The translations under genes were made by a program, and so were the position numbers. A stretch of 64,000 nucleotides of DNA from Streptomyces sp. CHD11 (GTDB lineage Bacteria > Actinomycetota > Actinomycetes > Streptomycetales > Streptomycetaceae): assembly GCF_018638295.1 (NCBI RefSeq), contig NZ_JABTTS010000001.1:124001-188000 (forward strand), written 5' to 3'. The notes under the pieces were generated by a model. The model saw only the letters and a program-made list of their open reading frames with translations. It had not been told where the DNA came from and did no database searches. Positions 16,427 through 25,631 of the stretch are shown here, in pieces (position 1 is the first letter of the stretch; every line of letters starts with the position of its first letter).

Positions 16427-16778
16427 CCGCGCCGGCTCGTGCCGGGGCCCCCGCCGTCCGGCCGCGCCGCCCCCGCTTCACCCGTCCCGCCGGACCGGGC
16501 CCGTACGGGCCGTCAGTCCACCGCACCGGTGCGGCGGTACCGACGGTCGTGGCGGGGCTTCTGCGGGCTCGGGGAGTGGCTCTGCGGTGTACCGCGCGCC
16601 CCGGGGCGGATCGCCTCCCGCCGGCCGTCGGGCTCGTGCCGTCGGCGGCCTGCACGCTCTCCCCGTGGTCGCTGCCCCGGCCGACCCGGCGGACGTGCCG
16701 GGCCGGTCCCGGGCAGTACCCGATCACCACCGGGGTGTCCGCCCTGCCCGCCCCGGTCCGGCTTCGGCGGCCGGGTCG
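16427..16778. other. 352-bp convergent intergenic region
   Basis: No credible gene. It holds a perfect 14-bp palindrome (GGCCCGTACGGGCC, 16498-16511) that might end transcription from either side, and otherwise unremarkable GC-rich sequence. Confidence 0.5.
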
Positions 16779-18305
16779 TCAGAACTTCGGTGTCGGCGCC
16801 CGCGACTGCACCAGCTCCGCCGCCTCCTCCGCGGTCTGCACCGACGGGGGCGACCCCTCGAGCGGCTGCTGTGCCGTCTCCTTCATACAGGCCACCGCGA
16901 TGACACCCACCAGGGCGGCGGCCATCGCGTAGTACGCCGGCATCATGTCCGAGCCGGTCACGCCGATCAGGGCGGTGATGACGAGGGGCGTGGTCCCGCC
17001 GAAGAGCGAGGCCGACAGGTTGTAGCCGACCGACAGGGAGCCGTAGCGCACGGACGTCGGGAACATGGCCGGCAGCGCGGCCGACATGGTGCCGAGCAGA
17101 CAGACCAGTGACAGGCCCAGCATCAGCATGCCGGACGAGACGGCGAGCAGGCTGCCCTGCTGCACGAGCACGAACGCCGGGGCGGACAGCACGAGGAAGC
17201 CCAGCATGCCCGTCATCAGCAACGGCTTGCGGCCGTACCGGTCGTTCAGCCGGCCCACCTGGTTGATGATCAGCATCAGGACCACCATGGTGGCCACCAG
17301 GATCAGCAGACCGTGGGTCTCGCTGTAGTCCAGCTCGTCGGAGAGGTACGTCGGCATGTACGACAGCAGCATGTAGTCGGTGACGTTGTACGCGCCGACC
17401 AGCGCGATGCACAGGATCAGCATGCGCCAGTGCTGCCGGAAGATCTTGGCGAGGTCACCGCGGGCGGTGCTCTCCACCGCGTTCGAGGCCTCGGAGACGT
17501 GGACGTTGCCCTCCTCCAGCTTCAGGTACGCCGGCGTGTCGTCCAGCTTCAGCCGCAGGTAGATGCCGACGATGCCCAACGGCCCCGCGACCAGGAACGG
17601 GATGCGCCAGCCCCAGGCGTCCATCGTGTCGGAGCCGAGCCAGGCGGTGAGGCCCGTGACCAGGGTCGCCGCACCGGTGTAGCCGGCCAGCGTGCCCAGT
17701 TCCAGAAAGCTGCCGAAGTAGCCGCGCCTCCGGTCCGGGGCGTACTCCGCGATGAAGGTGGAGGCGCCGCCGTACTCGCCGCCGGTGGAGAACCCCTGGA
17801 GCAGCCGGAAGAGGATCAGCAGCAGCGGTGACCAGAAGCCGACGGCCGCGTAGCTGGGGAGCATGCCGATGGCGGCGGTGCCGATGGCCATGAGGATCAT
17901 CGTCAGCGCGAGTACCTTCTTGCGGCCGACCTTGTCCCCCATCGGCCCGAAGACCATGCCGCCGAGCGGGCGTACGAGGAAGGCGACGGCGAAGGTGGCG
18001 AAGGAGGACAGCAGTTGTGCGGTCTCGTTCCCGGAGGGGAAGAAGACGCGGCCGATGGTACCGGCCAGATAGGCGTAGATGCCGAAGTCGAACCACTCCA
18101 TGGCGTTGCCGAGCGAGGCGGCCTTCACCGCACGCTTGACCGCCCGTTCGTCCGTCACCGTGATGTCCGACCGGCGCAGCCGCGGGTTCTTGCGCCGCCG
18201 GACGGCACGGAACAGGGCAGGGTGCCGCTTGGCCGCCGCGGTGTCGGGCGGGCCGTTGTCGGTGGGGGACGTGACCTTGTTCCTTTCCGGGACATGCCGT
18301 GGCAA
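16779..18305 (-). CDS. ProP-like MFS metabolite:proton symporter
   Basis: A 508-residue, 12-helix major facilitator of the metabolite:H+ symporter family (ProP, ShiA, KgtP). Typical marks: AASLGNAMEWFDFGIYAYLA in helix 1, AFLVRPLGGMVFGPMGDKVGRKKVL in loop 2-3, LLQGFSTGGEYGGASTFIAEYAP, and GRLNDRYGRKPLLMTG in loop 8-9. The N-terminus is an unusually long basic cytosolic stretch. The frame opens at TTG 18305; a later GTG (VTDERAVKRAVK) is an alternative, so the start is uncertain. Substrate could be betaine, proline or another small acid. It stands alone. Confidence 0.88.
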   Translation of the reverse strand: MPRHVPERNKVTSPTDNGPPDTAAAKRHPALFRAVRRRKNPRLRRSDITVTDERAVKRAVKAASLGNAMEWFDFGIYAYLAGTIGRVFFPSGNETAQLLSSFATFAVAFLVRPLGGMVFGPMGDKVGRKKVLALTMILMAIGTAAIGMLPSYAAVGFWSPLLLILFRLLQGFSTGGEYGGASTFIAEYAPDRRRGYFGSFLELGTLAGYTGAATLVTGLTAWLGSDTMDAWGWRIPFLVAGPLGIVGIYLRLKLDDTPAYLKLEEGNVHVSEASNAVESTARGDLAKIFRQHWRMLILCIALVGAYNVTDYMLLSYMPTYLSDELDYSETHGLLILVATMVVLMLIINQVGRLNDRYGRKPLLMTGMLGFLVLSAPAFVLVQQGSLLAVSSGMLMLGLSLVCLLGTMSAALPAMFPTSVRYGSLSVGYNLSASLFGGTTPLVITALIGVTGSDMMPAYYAMAAALVGVIAVACMKETAQQPLEGSPPSVQTAEEAAELVQSRAPTPKF

Positions 18306-18544
18306 AGGGAACGTACCAGCGTCTTCGGTGGATCGCCCGGCAGCGCGCTCCGCGGCCCGTTCCGGTCGTCGCGGAGCCCGGGGGCGCCGTGGGTGCCGGC
18401 TCCGGGTCCGGGCCGTCCGCTCTCACCTGTATGCCTCCGCTGCGCTGGTCACCCGGGCACGGCGGTGGTGCGGTGAGGCACGGGGGGAGGAAACGCCCGG
18501 GGCAGGTCGGCGCCGGGCGGTCGTCCCGTACCCAGGAGGCACTC

Positions 18545-19387
18545 GTGACCACCCCTCGTCCGCTCGTCCGTCCGGCCGGTGTCCTGGCCGCCGTCCTGGC
18601 CGTGGGCACGCTGCTCGCCACGGCCGCCTGTTCAGGTACGGACACCGGTGCGCCGTCCGGCTCCGGGACCGCCTCCGCGGTCGCCGAGCGGGGCGTCGCC
18701 GCCCGGACCACCTCGCCCTCCCCCTCGCCCTCCTCGGATCTCACCGGGAGCGGTGCGCGGGACGCGCTGATCACCTCGGAGGACATCGAGGGCGACTGGA
18801 CGCAGGTGGGAAATCCGCAGGAGTGGCGGGACTCCCTGCTGGTCGGCAGCGTCGACGTCGCCGCGTTCCTCGACGGGCGGAGCGACGCCTCGGAGTGCCG
18901 GCGCCTCGTCGACGCGCTCTACGACGAGACGCTGCTGGGGCGTCCCGCGGGGGCGTCGGCGCTCACGGGATTCCAGGAGGGTGACTCACGGCTGCTCTAC
19001 CAGGTCGCCGCCTACGACAAGCCCGACCTCGACGACTCCATGGAGTGGCTGAGGTCGCTTCCGGACACCTGCGACCAGTTCACACTGACCGGTGGCGCCG
19101 GCGGCGACCGCACGGTCCAGGTCATCGGACTGAAGCTGCCCGAGAGCGGCGACTTCCGTCAGGGACTGACGGTGACGGTCAAGGGCGAGAGCAACGGCAA
19201 CCCCGTGACCCTCACCCTGGATGTCGCCGCCGTCCAGCTCGGCGCGGACGCGATCACGGTCACCAACGGCGGGCTCGACGGCGCCGGCCACGACACCACC
19301 TCGACCGCCGTCGAGCAGGGCACGAAGCGGCTCGAGGACGTACTCGCCGGCCGTACCCCACAGCCCACGCCCAGCGGCGTCGGCTGA
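18545..19387 (+). CDS. Secreted lipoprotein of unknown function
   Basis: A 280-residue protein from GTG 18545, which has AGGAGG 6 bp upstream; the longer open frame from 18299 is rejected for that reason. Residues 1-29 are a lipoprotein signal with lipobox LATAAC, C29 being the lipidation site. A Ser/Thr/Pro-rich spacer (TTSPSPSPSSD) leads to a globular domain from about residue 75 with acidic DALITSEDIEGDWTQVG and ECRRLVDALYDETLLG. This resembles the actinobacterial sensor-like or PknH-type extracytoplasmic lipoproteins, but no family can be assigned firmly. It is probably anchored outside the membrane. Confidence 0.85.
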   Translation: MTTPRPLVRPAGVLAAVLAVGTLLATAACSGTDTGAPSGSGTASAVAERGVAARTTSPSPSPSSDLTGSGARDALITSEDIEGDWTQVGNPQEWRDSLLVGSVDVAAFLDGRSDASECRRLVDALYDETLLGRPAGASALTGFQEGDSRLLYQVAAYDKPDLDDSMEWLRSLPDTCDQFTLTGGAGGDRTVQVIGLKLPESGDFRQGLTVTVKGESNGNPVTLTLDVAAVQLGADAITVTNGGLDGAGHDTTSTAVEQGTKRLEDVLAGRTPQPTPSGVG

Positions 19388-19393
19388 ACGGAT

Positions 19394-19414
19394 CCCGGCG
19401 GGCATCCCGCCGGG
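19394..19414. terminator. Bidirectional hairpin between lipoprotein and OsmC genes
   Basis: Perfect 9-bp arms CCCGGCGGG and CCCGCCGGG around a CAT loop, 7 bp after the lipoprotein stop, between convergent genes. Confidence 0.65.
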
Positions 19415-19517
19415 TCCGGCACCGTCGGGCGTACGGCCGGCGGGCTGTCCGGGCCATTGGTGAGCCGCGGCGGTCCGCGCCGCGGAGACGACGGCGCGCT
19501 CCGGAGGGCGGCTTGCG

Positions 19518-19958
19518 TCAGACGTCTGCGACCGTGACCCTGACGGGCGTGCCGGTCTCGATCGTGCGGCTGACCGTGCAGAGCCGGTCGTGGGAGGCCC
19601 GCACCGCACGGGGAAGGATCGCGCGGGCGCGGTCCGCGCCCTCGCCGTCCGGGAAGGTGACGTCGAGGACGACCGTCAGGCCGGTCATACGGTTGCCCAG
19701 CTCGTCGCTGATCTTGTCGCCGGTCACCGAGACCGAGAACCCCTCGGGCTCTGCGTGACGGGTGGTCGCCACGTCGACGTCGGCGGCCGTACAGCCCCCG
19801 ATGGCCGCCAGCAGCAGTTCCACCGGGGTGAATCCGGTGTCCTGGCCGTCGCCGGAGGCGGTGCCGAAGCGGATCGTGCCGCCGCGCGCGTTGGTGGCGA
19901 CGAAATGGCCGGGGCCGGTCCGTTCGACGGCGACGGAACGCCGGGATTCTTCACTCAT
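19518..19958 (-). CDS. OsmC/Ohr-family peroxidase-like protein
   Basis: A 146-residue OsmC-fold protein. These enzymes reduce organic or hydrogen peroxides using a pair of cysteines. The two candidate redox cysteines are C56 in LLLAAIGGCTAADVD and C127 in SHDRLCTVSRTIETG, at the expected positions, with FTPVELLLAA on the first helix. It is an OsmC-like rather than an Ohr-like variant because the strand order lacks the Ohr consensus around the first Cys. Cytoplasmic, single gene, convergent with the lipoprotein. Confidence 0.88.
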   Translation of the reverse strand: MSEESRRSVAVERTGPGHFVATNARGGTIRFGTASGDGQDTGFTPVELLLAAIGGCTAADVDVATTRHAEPEGFSVSVTGDKISDELGNRMTGLTVVLDVTFPDGEGADRARAILPRAVRASHDRLCTVSRTIETGTPVRVTVADV

Positions 19959-20104
19959 GCGCCGACAGTAGTACCGCCGGAGAGGCGCGCGGCGGCGGAC
20001 GGGCCGTCCACGCGCCGCACCGCCGAGGCCGTGAGACGGTGGATGCGGGGGCTCTGCCGCGCGGGGCTCGCGCAGGCGCGTGCCGCAGGCCAGGAGGTCC
20101 GGTC

Positions 20105-20923
20105 ATGACCGACTCGCGGATCCCGGGCGGGACTCCGGCCGGGGAAGGCCGGTACGGGGAAGACCTGTTCGAACCGGAACGCCCGGGTGAGTCCGGGCGC
20201 GTCGATGCCGGTGCGCTGGTGTACGACCCCTTCACCACACGGCGTCTTCGGATGCTGGGCGCGGGGCCCGGCCTGCGCTGTCTCGAGGTGGGCGCCGGCA
20301 CCGGGACGGTGGCCCGGTGGCTGCTGGAGGAGGCGGGGGCCGATGAGGTCGTCGCCCTGGACCGGGAGACCGGAGCGCTCGCCTCCCTCGGCGTGCCAGG
20401 GCTGCGGGTGCTCACCGCCGACCTCGCGGACGAGGGGCTGAGGCCGGGGACGTTCGACCTGATCCACGCCCGGTTCGTCCTGATGCACCTGCCCGACCGC
20501 CGGCGGATCGTCTCGCGGCTGGCCGGCTGGCTGAGCCCCGGCGGGACGCTGGTGCTCGGCGACGCGGTGGAACTGCCCGACGTCCTCGACACCGGCTCCG
20601 CCTACCGGCGCACCATGGACGCCATGTGGCAGGCCCTGTGGACGGCGATCGGCACCGACATCTCCGCTGTGCCGGCGTATCCGCGCTTCCTGAGGGAGGA
20701 GGGCCTGCGGAACGTCGCCGCGGAGGTGTGCTGCCCACCCCTCCTCCCCGGCGGGCCGCAGGCCCGGTTCTGGTACGAGACCTGGAGTCGTATGCGGCCG
20801 GCGCTCGAGGCGACGGGGAGGGTCGACTCGGATGTCGTCGACGCGGCCCTCGCCCACCTGGACTCGCCGCGGCTCGCCGAGCTCGGGCCGGGCATGGCGA
20901 TGGCCTGGGGGCAACGGCCCTGA
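20105..20923 (+). CDS. Class I SAM-dependent methyltransferase
   Basis: A 272-residue methyltransferase starting at ATG 20105 behind CAGGAGGTCCGGTC. Motif I is LRCLEVGAGTGTVARWLLEEAG, followed by VVALDRETGAL, DLIHARFVLMHLPDRRRIV and a motif III stretch WLSPGGTLVLGDAVEL. The C-terminal half has YETWSRMRPALEATGRVDSDVVDAAL, seen in a Streptomyces clade acting on small molecules. The substrate is unknown. It converges on the P1 peptidase gene with a 49-bp gap. Confidence 0.86.
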   Translation: MTDSRIPGGTPAGEGRYGEDLFEPERPGESGRVDAGALVYDPFTTRRLRMLGAGPGLRCLEVGAGTGTVARWLLEEAGADEVVALDRETGALASLGVPGLRVLTADLADEGLRPGTFDLIHARFVLMHLPDRRRIVSRLAGWLSPGGTLVLGDAVELPDVLDTGSAYRRTMDAMWQALWTAIGTDISAVPAYPRFLREEGLRNVAAEVCCPPLLPGGPQARFWYETWSRMRPALEATGRVDSDVVDAALAHLDSPRLAELGPGMAMAWGQRP

Positions 20924-20972
20924 CCAGGGCCGGCCGGCGCACTCGCACCCGCAGCGGGACCGGCGGCCCCGG

Positions 20973-22046
20973 TCACCGGCGGCCACCGGCGGGGGCGTCG
21001 AGAGCGTCGAGCAGCAGATCCGCCGGGAGGGCCGGCACGGTCCGGCCGTGGAGTCCGGTGGTCGTCGTGGCGGCGAGCAGCGAGTTGAGCACCGCCTCCT
21101 CCACTGCGTCCAGGACCGCTTCGAACAGCGGTCCCAGTTCGGCGTCGGCCACGCGGGCACCGGTGTCCGGCCGCGTGCCGAAGGCGACGGCGTAGTCGCC
21201 GCTGCCATGGCCGTACGCCGCACCCGTGCGCGCGAGGGCGAACACAGCCCGCCGCGCGACCCGGGTGAGCTGCCGGGCGTCGAGGGGAGCGTCCGTGGCC
21301 ACCACGATCATGCAGGAGCCGGTCTCCGCCCCGGGCGCCGGGCCGCGGGGCGCGAGGCCCAGGGACCGTGCGGTGACGGTGCGTCCCAGCACACGCAGGG
21401 TGCCGCCGAAGTTGGCCTGCACCAGGACGCCCACGGTGTGGCGCCGCGCTCCCTGTTCCGGCGTGCGCGAGGCGGTGCCGATGCCGGCCTTGAATCCCAG
21501 GGCGACCGTGCCGGTGCCCGCGCCGACGCAGCCTTCGGCCACCGGTCCGCCCGACGCTCCGTCGAGGGCGGCCCGTACGTGCTCCTCCCGGACGGGCCGG
21601 GAGCGGATGTCGGACAGGAAGCCGTCGTTGCACTCCCCCACGACGGGATTGAGGCTCTGTGTCTCCTCGCAGCCGGGACGTCCGAGCATCCAGCCGACGA
21701 GGGCGTCGGCGACCCGGAACGCCGACAGGGTGGAGGTCAGCAGCACCGGGGTCTCCAGCGTGCCGAGTTCGGTGAGCTGGGTCGTGCCGACGAGTTTGCC
21801 GTAGCCGTTGCCGGTGAACACCCCGGCGGGCAGGGGTGTCAGCGGGCTCACCCGGTCGGGCACCACGGCGGTGACTCCGCTGAGCACGTCGGGGTGCCGG
21901 CGGACCGTGGTGTGACCGACCCGCACGCCCGGCACGTCGGTGATCGCGTCGAGGGGGCCGGTGGGCATGTCCCCGATGACGATGCCGAGGTCACGGGAGC
22001 GGCACCCGGCACCCGGTGCGGACGGAGGGCGGGGCGGCTGGTCCAT
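20973..22046 (-). CDS. P1-family peptidase (DmpA-like aminopeptidase)
   Basis: A 357-residue N-terminal-nucleophile hydrolase of the DmpA/S58 group. These proteins self-cleave before a Ser, and the beta chain then acts as an L- or D-aminopeptidase. Family marks: AITDVPGVRVGHTTV, GVTAVVP, NGYGKLVGTTQLTELG, GECNDGFLSD, VGAGTGTVALGFKAGIGT, and the cleavage and nucleophile region ending in EEAVLNSLLAATTTTG. ATG 22046 is preferred over the frame opening at 22085. It lies 35 bp downstream of a DMT exporter on the same strand and may share its transcript. Confidence 0.88.
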   Translation of the reverse strand: MDQPPRPPSAPGAGCRSRDLGIVIGDMPTGPLDAITDVPGVRVGHTTVRRHPDVLSGVTAVVPDRVSPLTPLPAGVFTGNGYGKLVGTTQLTELGTLETPVLLTSTLSAFRVADALVGWMLGRPGCEETQSLNPVVGECNDGFLSDIRSRPVREEHVRAALDGASGGPVAEGCVGAGTGTVALGFKAGIGTASRTPEQGARRHTVGVLVQANFGGTLRVLGRTVTARSLGLAPRGPAPGAETGSCMIVVATDAPLDARQLTRVARRAVFALARTGAAYGHGSGDYAVAFGTRPDTGARVADAELGPLFEAVLDAVEEAVLNSLLAATTTTGLHGRTVPALPADLLLDALDAPAGGRR

Positions 22047-22081
22047 ACGGCCCGACGGTACACAGGGACGCGGGCGGCGCC

Positions 22082-22978
22082 TCACGGGGCCTCGGCAGCG
22101 GCGGCCTCACCCTCCTCGCCGGTCAGGGCGCGGGCGAGGGGCAGTTTCGAGAGTGCCAGTACGCCCGCGGCGATCAGCGCGGCCCCGAGCAGCTGGAGCG
22201 GGAGCCACCAGCCCCCGCGGACGTACTCGGCGTAGACCGTGATCCCGAGGGCCAGACTCACAACGGCGTCACCGAGGGTGATCGCGGGCTGGGAGGCGAC
22301 GAGCGGTCCGGACTGCATCGCGTTCTCGAGGAAGAACAGCGCGGCGGCGCCGAACAGGGCGAAGCCGTAGGTCTGCCAGGTGGTGAGGAAGGCGGTGACA
22401 CCTCCGTCGTCGAGGGTGTGCATCGATGTCTTCATCAGCGCCGCCGTCACCGCGTACGAGACCGCGGTGGCCAGTCCGAAGCAGGCGGCGCGCCCCCGGC
22501 CCTGCGGCCTGCGGAGCGCGGCGAGCACGAGGCCGGCGAGGAGGGCGGTGCACACGGCGAGTGCCGGGATCCAGTGGTCCATGGGCGCATGCGTGCGGTT
22601 TCCCTCGGGTGACGCGGCGAGCAGGGCGACGGCGAGCCCTGCGACCACGGCGCAGACGGCCGCCCAGCCGGTGCGGGACAGTCTCCCCCTGAGCAGCACC
22701 GTGGCGATGACCAGGGCGAGCGGCAGCTCCAGGACGAACAGCGGCTGAACGATCGTCATCGGTCCGGTCGCGAGCGCCACGGCCTGGCAGACGGCCGCGG
22801 TGATGACGGCGGCGATGCCGGCGAGCCAGACCGGACGCCGCAGCAGATCGAGCATCAGTCCCGCCCGCAGCTTGTCGGAGCGGGGGACGCTCAGGGCGGC
22901 CTTGCGCTGGAGGACGGTGCCGAAGGCGTTGCTCAGTGCGGCACCCACCGCGAACAGGAGCGGCAGCAGCATGTCCAC
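22082..22978 (-). CDS. DMT-superfamily membrane transporter
   Basis: A 298-residue protein with about nine hydrophobic helices, including MLLPLLFAVGAALSNAFGTVLQ, GIAAVITAAVCQAVALATGP, WAAVCAVVAGLAVALLAASP and LQLLGAALIAAGVLALSK. FGTVLQRKAAL near the N-terminus and a PLFVLELPLALVIATVLL helix fit the EamA/NIPA-like group of the drug/metabolite transporters. GTG 22978 is chosen because GGAGG lies 10 bp upstream; ATG 22972 is close, and the frame continues to 23053. Likely an exporter of small metabolites or ions; substrate unknown. Confidence 0.82.
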   Translation of the reverse strand: MDMLLPLLFAVGAALSNAFGTVLQRKAALSVPRSDKLRAGLMLDLLRRPVWLAGIAAVITAAVCQAVALATGPMTIVQPLFVLELPLALVIATVLLRGRLSRTGWAAVCAVVAGLAVALLAASPEGNRTHAPMDHWIPALAVCTALLAGLVLAALRRPQGRGRAACFGLATAVSYAVTAALMKTSMHTLDDGGVTAFLTTWQTYGFALFGAAALFFLENAMQSGPLVASQPAITLGDAVVSLALGITVYAEYVRGGWWLPLQLLGAALIAAGVLALSKLPLARALTGEEGEAAAAEAP

Positions 22979-23462
22979 CGTGGGGGATCCTCCGGGACGA
23001 CGAGACGGCCCCCCGCTCCCTGCCATGGTGACCCGCCCTCGCGGTGAGCGCACGCTCCGTCACCCTTGTGAGCGTGTGACGGGACGGGACGGGGCGGGTG
23101 GGCAGACTCCCGACCGTTACGGGAGCGACATCGGCGCCTGCGCGGACGGGGACTGCGGGATCACGGTGTCGGAGCCGGTGACGATCCGTTCCGGGGGCCA
23201 GGCCGGTCCGGCGTCCCTGTCCGTGACCGCGGTCGGCCCGGACATGATCGAGTATGCGGTGAGGTCTGGCTCCGGATCGTCCGAGGGAGGGGCGAGGGGG
23301 CCGGGGCAGGGATGTGTCACGGTGCTCCGTGCCCACGGGGGCGGCGACTCCTGCGGCGGTACGGCAGACGCCGCACGGCCCCCGGCCCGGCCGGACGCCG
23401 TGGCGCTACGGCGGTCCTCCACATCGTGTCGGGACGAGGGTGGTCGGGCGCGGCACGACAGC
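22979..23462. other. 484-bp intergenic region
   Basis: No convincing gene. It holds an inverted repeat CCGTCAC-N12-GTGACGG (23057-23063 with 23076-23082) upstream of the DMT transporter, which may be an operator. A minus-strand 101-codon frame (23117-23422, GTG start) has no recognisable similarity or clear ribosome binding site and was not called. Confidence 0.4.
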
Positions 23463-23957
23463 TCACCGTCCGCCCTGCATCAGGTACCGCTCGAACGCCT
23501 CGCGGGCGTCGGGGACGAACGCCTCGTCGCGGACCAGTGCGGCGAGTCCGGGGTCCGTCAGCCAGTCGTGCCAGGCGATCTCCAGCGGGTCGGGACGGAC
23601 GGGCCCGGCCAGCACGGTCTCGTGCAGGCCGAGCCAGTACGGGCTGATCGCGCCCTCGCACCTGAACTTGAACACGAACTCCGGGCGGGCCCGGACACCG
23701 AGCTCTTCCGTCAGTTCCCGCGCGGCGGCCTCTTCGTAGGACTCACCGACGTCCACGGCGCCTCCGAGCATCCAGTTGTACTGCCCCGGGAAGCGCGAGA
23801 CGCCGTGGGGGCGTCGGTGTACGAGGGTCCGCCCGGCGGTGTCGCGGCAGACGACCGTCGCGATGCGGTGCAGCCATCCGTTGCGTATCGCGTCACTCCT
23901 GCTGACGACGGCGAGGACCTCGTCGTGCTCGTCGACCCGTTCCACGTGTTCGCCCAT
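23463..23957 (-). CDS. NUDIX hydrolase
   Basis: A 164-residue NUDIX protein starting at ATG 23957. The Nudix box is complete at residues 66-88: GAVDVGESYEEAAARE followed by LTEELGV. Upstream RIATVVCRDTAGRTLVHRRP and PGQYNWMLGG resemble the YfcD and isopentenyl-diphosphate-isomerase-like subgroup. It probably hydrolyses a nucleoside diphosphate derivative or similar pyrophosphate. The frame extends to 24179 but there overlaps the conserved small gene upstream, so the shorter start is used. Same strand as the small gene at 24001-24216, 43 bp apart. Confidence 0.88.
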   Translation of the reverse strand: MGEHVERVDEHDEVLAVVSRSDAIRNGWLHRIATVVCRDTAGRTLVHRRPHGVSRFPGQYNWMLGGAVDVGESYEEAAARELTEELGVRARPEFVFKFRCEGAISPYWLGLHETVLAGPVRPDPLEIAWHDWLTDPGLAALVRDEAFVPDAREAFERYLMQGGR

Positions 23958-24000
23958 GGGCCACATCGTGGCGGACGGCACCGACACCGGCAGTCCGGGG

Positions 24001-24216
24001 TCACGTGCTCCATGTGTCCGGGCCGCCTCCCCGCCACTCGACGAGTGCGGACTGCCGCATCCAGTCGTCGTCGACGTCGTCGAGACCGGCCAGGCGCAGG
24101 AACTCCACCACATCCAGCAGCCCGTACGCCATGCCCAGAAAATGTGCGCCCGCGCGGACGCGCCGGCCGCCGTCCTCACCGGGCGGGTAGATCACGATGG
24201 GCTGGTCGCTCGCCAT
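24001..24216 (-). CDS. Small conserved hypothetical protein
   Basis: A 71-residue acidic protein (MASDQPIVIYPPGEDGGRRV...), ATG 24216. It has a mixed N-terminal strand segment, QPIVIYPPGEDGGRRVRAG, and a helical part AHFLGMAYGLLDVVEFLRLAG followed by Asp-rich DDVDDDWMRQ. Proteins of this look occur widely in Streptomyces without an assigned role. No signal peptide or metal motif is visible. Codon third positions are strongly GC, consistent with a real gene. Confidence 0.65.
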   Translation of the reverse strand: MASDQPIVIYPPGEDGGRRVRAGAHFLGMAYGLLDVVEFLRLAGLDDVDDDWMRQSALVEWRGGGPDTWST

Positions 24217-24294
24217 GGGTCCAGCGTGCACGGGGTGGCATGAGCCCGCATGCGGGCCCGTCCCCCCGGCCGGGGGCGGGACCGTGCCCCGCCG

Positions 24295-25476
24295 TCACCG
24301 GTGCGCGGTGTGGAGGCGGGGAGCGGCGGGGTGGCCGGGGAAGGACCGGTCGCCGAAGAGGATCCGGCCGGCCGCGGCCCGGCCCGGCGGCGTACGCAGC
24401 AGGGTGAACGCCGCCGCGGTCGCAGCCGGCGTCCGTACCTGGGACAGTCCCCGGCGCAGTGAGAGCCGTCCTCGGAACGCGGCGCGCAGACCGGCGCCGC
24501 TGTAGTGCTCCAGCGCCTCCGCTCTCCCCTTCAGCGCGTCGTCGAGGACGGAGGCGGCCAGTTCCGACAGGCGCAGGCAGGGGTCCAGGCCGCCGGCGGT
24601 GAGAGGGGAGACCGCGCCCGCCGCGTCCCCGACGAGGAGTCCGCCGGCACAGCTGATGCGGCGCAGCACGCCGCCGACGGGTATCGGGCCCCCGCGTCGC
24701 TCCACCGTCTCGGGGCGGTTCACTCCGGACAGGCCCGGTGCCGAGGCGCTGAAGCGTTCCAGGGCGCGGCGCAGGCCTTCGGGGAAGCGGTCGGCGTAGC
24801 CGGCGGTGCCGACATGCGCGTGCCGCCCGTCGTGGACCACCCAGGCCAGGTATCCGGGGGCGATCGAGGGGTCGAGGACGCAGTGGAAGGTCGGTGGTTC
24901 GCCGTTCGGGGGGACCTCGAACACCTCCTCGGCGCCCACCAGCAGCTGACGGTTGCGGTCGAGGCCGAGGTCACGGGCCACGGTCGAGCGGGCTCCGTCG
25001 GCGCCGACGACGAACCGTGCCCGGACCGCGGCCGGACCGTCGCGGCCGGTGAGGTGGAAGGTGCCGTCGCGCCGGCCGGTGTACCGCGTGCCGAGGACGA
25101 TCCGCACGCCGGCTTCGGCGGCGGTCGCGGCCGACGCCTGGTACAGCCCCGCCATGTCGCCCACCCGGTACTCGTCGCGGTCGCTGACGAGGCTGACGGG
25201 TCGGCGCAGGCCCGGTGGGTAGAGCAGGACGCGGCGGATCGGGGGCCCGAGGTGCTCGTCGGGAAGCGGGAAGTCGTCGAGTGTCCTGCGCACGAAGATG
25301 CCCGTGGTGCGGATCGCTCCGGCCAGGGTGGTCCGCCGGTCGGCGAGGATCACGTCGTGGCCCTGGCGGGCGAGGAGGGTGGCGACGTGCAGGCCGGCCA
25401 GCCCCGCGCCGATCACCAGGACGTCGGTGCCGACCGTGCCGGTGAGGTGGGGGGCTGTGCGGGCTGCTCCGGGCAT
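24295..25476 (-). CDS. FAD-dependent oxidoreductase (geranylgeranyl-reductase-like)
   Basis: A 393-residue flavoprotein. Residues 17-36 hold the Rossmann FAD motif DVLVIGAGLAGLHVATLLA, with E/D-like DRRTTLAG after it. RFVVGADGARSTVARDLGL is the second FAD contact, and GGLLVGDAAGAVSPLTAGGL is the GD motif. This is the layout of the p-hydroxybenzoate-hydroxylase fold and of isoprenoid reductases. The C-terminal 80 residues have no extra domain. It may hydroxylate or reduce a lipid-like or aromatic substrate. A palindrome CTATCGAA-A-TTCGATAG lies 137 bp upstream. Confidence 0.86.
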   Translation of the reverse strand: MPGAARTAPHLTGTVGTDVLVIGAGLAGLHVATLLARQGHDVILADRRTTLAGAIRTTGIFVRRTLDDFPLPDEHLGPPIRRVLLYPPGLRRPVSLVSDRDEYRVGDMAGLYQASAATAAEAGVRIVLGTRYTGRRDGTFHLTGRDGPAAVRARFVVGADGARSTVARDLGLDRNRQLLVGAEEVFEVPPNGEPPTFHCVLDPSIAPGYLAWVVHDGRHAHVGTAGYADRFPEGLRRALERFSASAPGLSGVNRPETVERRGGPIPVGGVLRRISCAGGLLVGDAAGAVSPLTAGGLDPCLRLSELAASVLDDALKGRAEALEHYSGAGLRAAFRGRLSLRRGLSQVRTPAATAAAFTLLRTPPGRAAAGRILFGDRSFPGHPAAPRLHTAHR

Positions 25477-25612
25477 GGCTGTGCTCCTTGGGCCGGTCCG
25501 TCAGGGGCCGGTGGGGTCGCGCCGGGGGCGCATGTCGTGACGTGGGTCGTCACGCTGGTCGGTCACACTCACGCACCGAAGACGGACGCTTCAATCGAAT
25601 GACGATGGGAAA

Positions 25613-25629
25613 CTATCGAAATTCGATAG
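25613..25629. promoter_or_regulatory. Palindrome CTATCGAA-A-TTCGATAG
   Basis: Perfect 8-bp arms around one base, unusually AT-rich for this window. It lies just past the DUF2809 stop and upstream of the FAD oxidoreductase gene, so it is a probable operator for the latter. The binding protein is not identified; no regulator gene is adjacent. Confidence 0.5.
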
Positions 25630-25631
25630 GT

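Noticed and set aside
23117..23422. Possible 101-codon minus-strand gene
   Set aside because: GTG start without a clear ribosome binding site, Pro/Ser/Arg-rich and unlike any family I know.
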